DNA from: Janthinobacterium sp. 344
GTDB lineage: Bacteria; Pseudomonadota; Gammaproteobacteria; Burkholderiales; Burkholderiaceae_D
Direction: 5' to 3'
Assembly: GCF_900112025.1 (NCBI RefSeq)
Contig: NZ_FOKL01000001.1
Location: 669,752-733,751 of the forward strand
DNA: 64,000 nt
In this document: positions 62,056 to 64,000 of the stretch, piece by piece
Layout of the letters: each line of letters begins with the position of its first letter
How positions within the stretch are numbered: position 1 is the first letter of the stretch
The notes under the pieces: model-generated
Databases searched by the model: none
The model's input: the letters and a program-made list of their open reading frames with translations, nothing else
Told to the model about the DNA's origin: nothing
Made by a program: the position numbers and the translations under genes

Positions 62056-64000
62056 CGAATTTGTATCCTGTTGGTTTATCTGTCGGGCCCGCGACATCGC
62101 TGTCACCCTTCTTCTTGTCATCGGCCTTCTTGTCAGCAAGCAAAACTGGCGTAGCCATGTCATTGGCCCGGTCCGCCTGCTTGATGATGCCCAGCGCGTT
62201 GTCGATGGCCGCGTTCACGCCGGGAGTGATGATGGGAGGATCGATGGTGGTGGCGGGCAGGAAGATGGCGTCCGCCATGCTCACCGTGCCATTCGGCGCC
62301 AGCAGGGTCACGCCGCTGCGCTGGCGGTTGATGCGCACGCCGGACGCGCCCGTGATGCTGCCCGTTTTCGCCAGCACGCTCATGCTGGCCGCCGCCGGCA
62401 GGGTAAAGCTGGCCGTATCCGCAAAGCGCACGTTGCCGCCCGCGCTGGCGCTCACATTGCCGCCGCTGACGACCCGCGCATTGCCGCCGGCACTGATGTC
62501 GCGCCCGGCCGTCAGGCTGACATCGCGCGCCGCCAGCAATTGCGCGCCGTCGCCGAGCACCACGTCCGTGCTGGCATTGAGGACGATATCGCTGCCCTCG
62601 ATCTTGCCGTTCACGCTGACAGGGCTGTGCGCCGTCAAGGTGACATTGCCGCCATTCGCATTGATATCGCCGGCCGCGATGGCACCCGTGTTATCGATGG
62701 CGATATTGCCCGCGCCCGTGACAAGCGTACCCAGAGTCAACTGGCCTGGCGCCGAGATATTGTTCAGGACGATGCCGCCACCCGCGCTATTGCTGGCGGT
62801 AAAATTGCCCACCTGGTTGCCCGCGTTGCCCAGTACGATGCCATTGCGCGCCTGCGCCGTCAGGCTGCCGGCGACCACGGCGCCATCCTGGCCGATGGCG
62901 CCGTTCAGGGCGTTCAGCTGTATAGCGTTCGCCGACAGGCTGGCAAAACGCAGGTCGCCGTTCGCTTGCGTGATGGCCAGCTGGCCCGCCAGGCGGATGG
63001 CGCCGGCAAGCTGGTTGAAGCTATTGGCGACCAGCAAATTGCCATTGCCGCTCAACATGCCGCCGCCTTGCGCATAACGGTCGGCCGACAAGCTGCCATT
63101 CAACAGCAAGTTGCCGCCATTAATTTCCAGCCCGGCCAGGCCGCCCAGCACGGAGCGGTCCAGCACGCTTTCGCCCAGGGTCAGGCTGCCCCCCGTCAAC
63201 AGCAGGCCCGAGGCCGAATTCAGGTTTTTCAGGCTGGTATTGCCGGCCGCCGCGCTGTAGGTCACGACGCCGCTGCTGTGTGAAAAATCGACGGCCACCA
63301 CGTTGGCGCCCTCCGGCACCACGCCACCATCCCAGTTGGCGGCATCGCTCCACAAGCCATTGCCGCTGCCTATCCAGGTGGACAGCTGCTTTTGCGCGAT
63401 GCTCGCCTGGGTCGTGCCGCCCGTCGTATCCAAGGTGTAGTTCCCCGCGTCGGCGCCCGCCAGGCGGAAGCCGCTGGCCGTCACCAGCTTGCCCGCGCCC
63501 GCGTTCTTGTCGGCAAAGCTGCCGCTGCCGCCCACCACGCTGACCACGTCCTGGCCCAGCACGCCATTTGCCGTGGCGCTCACCGTGGCGCTGGTGGTGC
63601 CGTCATACACTTTGTTGCCTGCATTTAAGCCGCCCAGGGTCAGGCTGGCGGGCGTGATGCTGGCCAGCAAACCCGTCGGCAAGACGATGAAGTAATTGCC
63701 CGCATCCTGGCCGGCCAGTTCCACGCCACGCAAGGTCACGGCCTTGCCGCTGCCCACGTTCTTGTCGGTGAAGCTGGCGGACGCCAGCACATTGACACGG
63801 TCGCCCGCGATACGGTCATCACCCAGGATCACCGTGGCGCCCGTCGTGCCATCGTAGACTTTGTTGCCGGCAGCACCGGACAGGTTCAAGGCGCGCGCGG
63901 CGATGTCGGCCGTGGTGCTGCCGCTGTTCGCGTTGAGCACATAGTTGCCCGCATCAATCCCGTTCAAACCCACGTTCGTCACGCTGACAGTTTTACCCGT
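62024..64000 (-). CDS. Filamentous-haemagglutinin-like surface protein with YDG repeats (5' end outside the window)
   Basis: The C-terminal 658 residues are present. At least two full and one partial YDG-type repeats occur (GNKVYDGTT followed by FTDKNVGSGKAVT and AGQDAGNYF), then WIGSGNGLWSDAANWDGGVV and long beta-helical NxxLxLxxGN-like repeats with filamentous haemagglutinin character. An unstructured KKADDKKKGDSD tail ends in KKMYCN. Such proteins are exported by two-partner (TpsB/FhaC) secretion; the transporter gene is not in the window. The FecR-domain gene overlaps its 3' end. Confidence 0.88.
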   Translation of the reverse strand, partial: TGKTVSVTNVGLNGIDAGNYVLNANSGSTTADIAARALNLSGAAGNKVYDGTTGATVILGDDRIAGDRVNVLASASFTDKNVGSGKAVTLRGVELAGQDAGNYFIVLPTGLLASITPASLTLGGLNAGNKVYDGTTSATVSATANGVLGQDVVSVVGGSGSFADKNAGAGKLVTASGFRLAGADAGNYTLDTTGGTTQASIAQKQLSTWIGSGNGLWSDAANWDGGVVPEGANVVAVDFSHSSGVVTYSAAAGNTSLKNLNSASGLLLTGGSLTLGESVLDRSVLGGLAGLEINGGNLLLNGSLSADRYAQGGGMLSGNGNLLVANSFNQLAGAIRLAGQLAITQANGDLRFASLSANAIQLNALNGAIGQDGAVVAGSLTAQARNGIVLGNAGNQVGNFTASNSAGGGIVLNNISAPGQLTLGTLVTGAGNIAIDNTGAIAAGDINANGGNVTLTAHSPVSVNGKIEGSDIVLNASTDVVLGDGAQLLAARDVSLTAGRDISAGGNARVVSGGNVSASAGGNVRFADTASFTLPAAASMSVLAKTGSITGASGVRINRQRSGVTLLAPNGTVSMADAIFLPATTIDPPIITPGVNAAIDNALGIIKQADRANDMATPVLLADKKADDKKKGDSDVAGPTDKPTGYKFDDVVKKMYCN

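Noticed and set aside
1..64000. CRISPR arrays, IS elements, prophage genes, rRNA, integrases
   Set aside because: No regularly spaced repeats, transposase/integrase motifs or rRNA sequence were seen on either strand.

Overview
The window is high-GC DNA from a Gram-negative bacterium, most likely a betaproteobacterium of the Oxalobacteraceae (Janthinobacterium/Massilia/Duganella type). This is inferred from an OmpC-type betaproteobacterial porin, an orphan Bug solute-binding protein, a TctDE-type two-component pair, a split arn operon, a PIN-PhoH protein and the FhaB-like/FecR pair. It looks chromosomal. No integrase, transposase, IS, prophage or CRISPR array was seen. There is one tRNA, tRNA-Pro(GGG).

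Layout. 1-2.3 kb: the end of an acyl-CoA dehydrogenase-like gene, then a translationally coupled PIG-L deacetylase / NodS-like methyltransferase / GT2 glycosyltransferase set. 2.4-4.4 kb: secreted S9 peptidase. 4.6-5.5 kb: a murein endopeptidase overlapping a small secreted Cys-rich protein, beside tRNA-Pro and of lower GC than its surroundings. 6-12.6 kb: acrA-acrB-oprM-type RND efflux operon with tetR as its distal gene and a TetR-type palindrome on the promoter. 12.9-16 kb: double-domain KaiC-like ATPase plus hybrid histidine kinase. 16-22.8 kb: LplT/PlsC-type fusion and the DUF2339-DUF3999 membrane pair. 22.8-25.4 kb: an HTH regulator divergent from two tandem paralogous exported proteins and a DUF2145 protein, with GTAGCG palindromes between them. 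25.4-35 kb: porin, Bug protein, iron-type ABC importer and AbrB-type membrane protein in one direction, divergent from TctD/TctE-like regulators.

35-41 kb: DLH-like hydrolase divergent from a LysR regulator, a small outer-membrane beta-barrel, an RraB-like protein, homoserine dehydrogenase and an AlaA-type aminotransferase. 41.4-48.8 kb: the L-Ara4N lipid A modification operon (Mth938-arnT-arnB-arnC-split arnA-arnD). 48.8-56 kb: peroxiredoxin, PIN-PhoH, a degenerate M50-like membrane protein, succinate-semialdehyde dehydrogenase, a beta-lactamase-fold hydrolase and an orphan Cys-tailed YidD. 56-61.3 kb: bestrophin and a copper regulon (copZ, cueR, copA) with two recognisable CueR-type promoters. 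61.3-64 kb: a FecR-domain exported protein and the C-terminal two-thirds kilo-residue of a filamentous-haemagglutinin-like adhesin that runs off the window.

A common theme is the envelope: efflux, lipid A charge modification, copper export, outer-membrane porins, secreted hydrolases and adhesin. The least explained modules are the tandem paralog/DUF2145 locus with its own palindromic operators, the endopeptidase plus small-partner pair beside the tRNA, the KaiC-kinase pair, and the NodB/NodS/NodC-like trio at the left edge. Start codons were moved inward from the longest ORF where a ribosome-binding site, signal peptide or family N-terminus favoured it.
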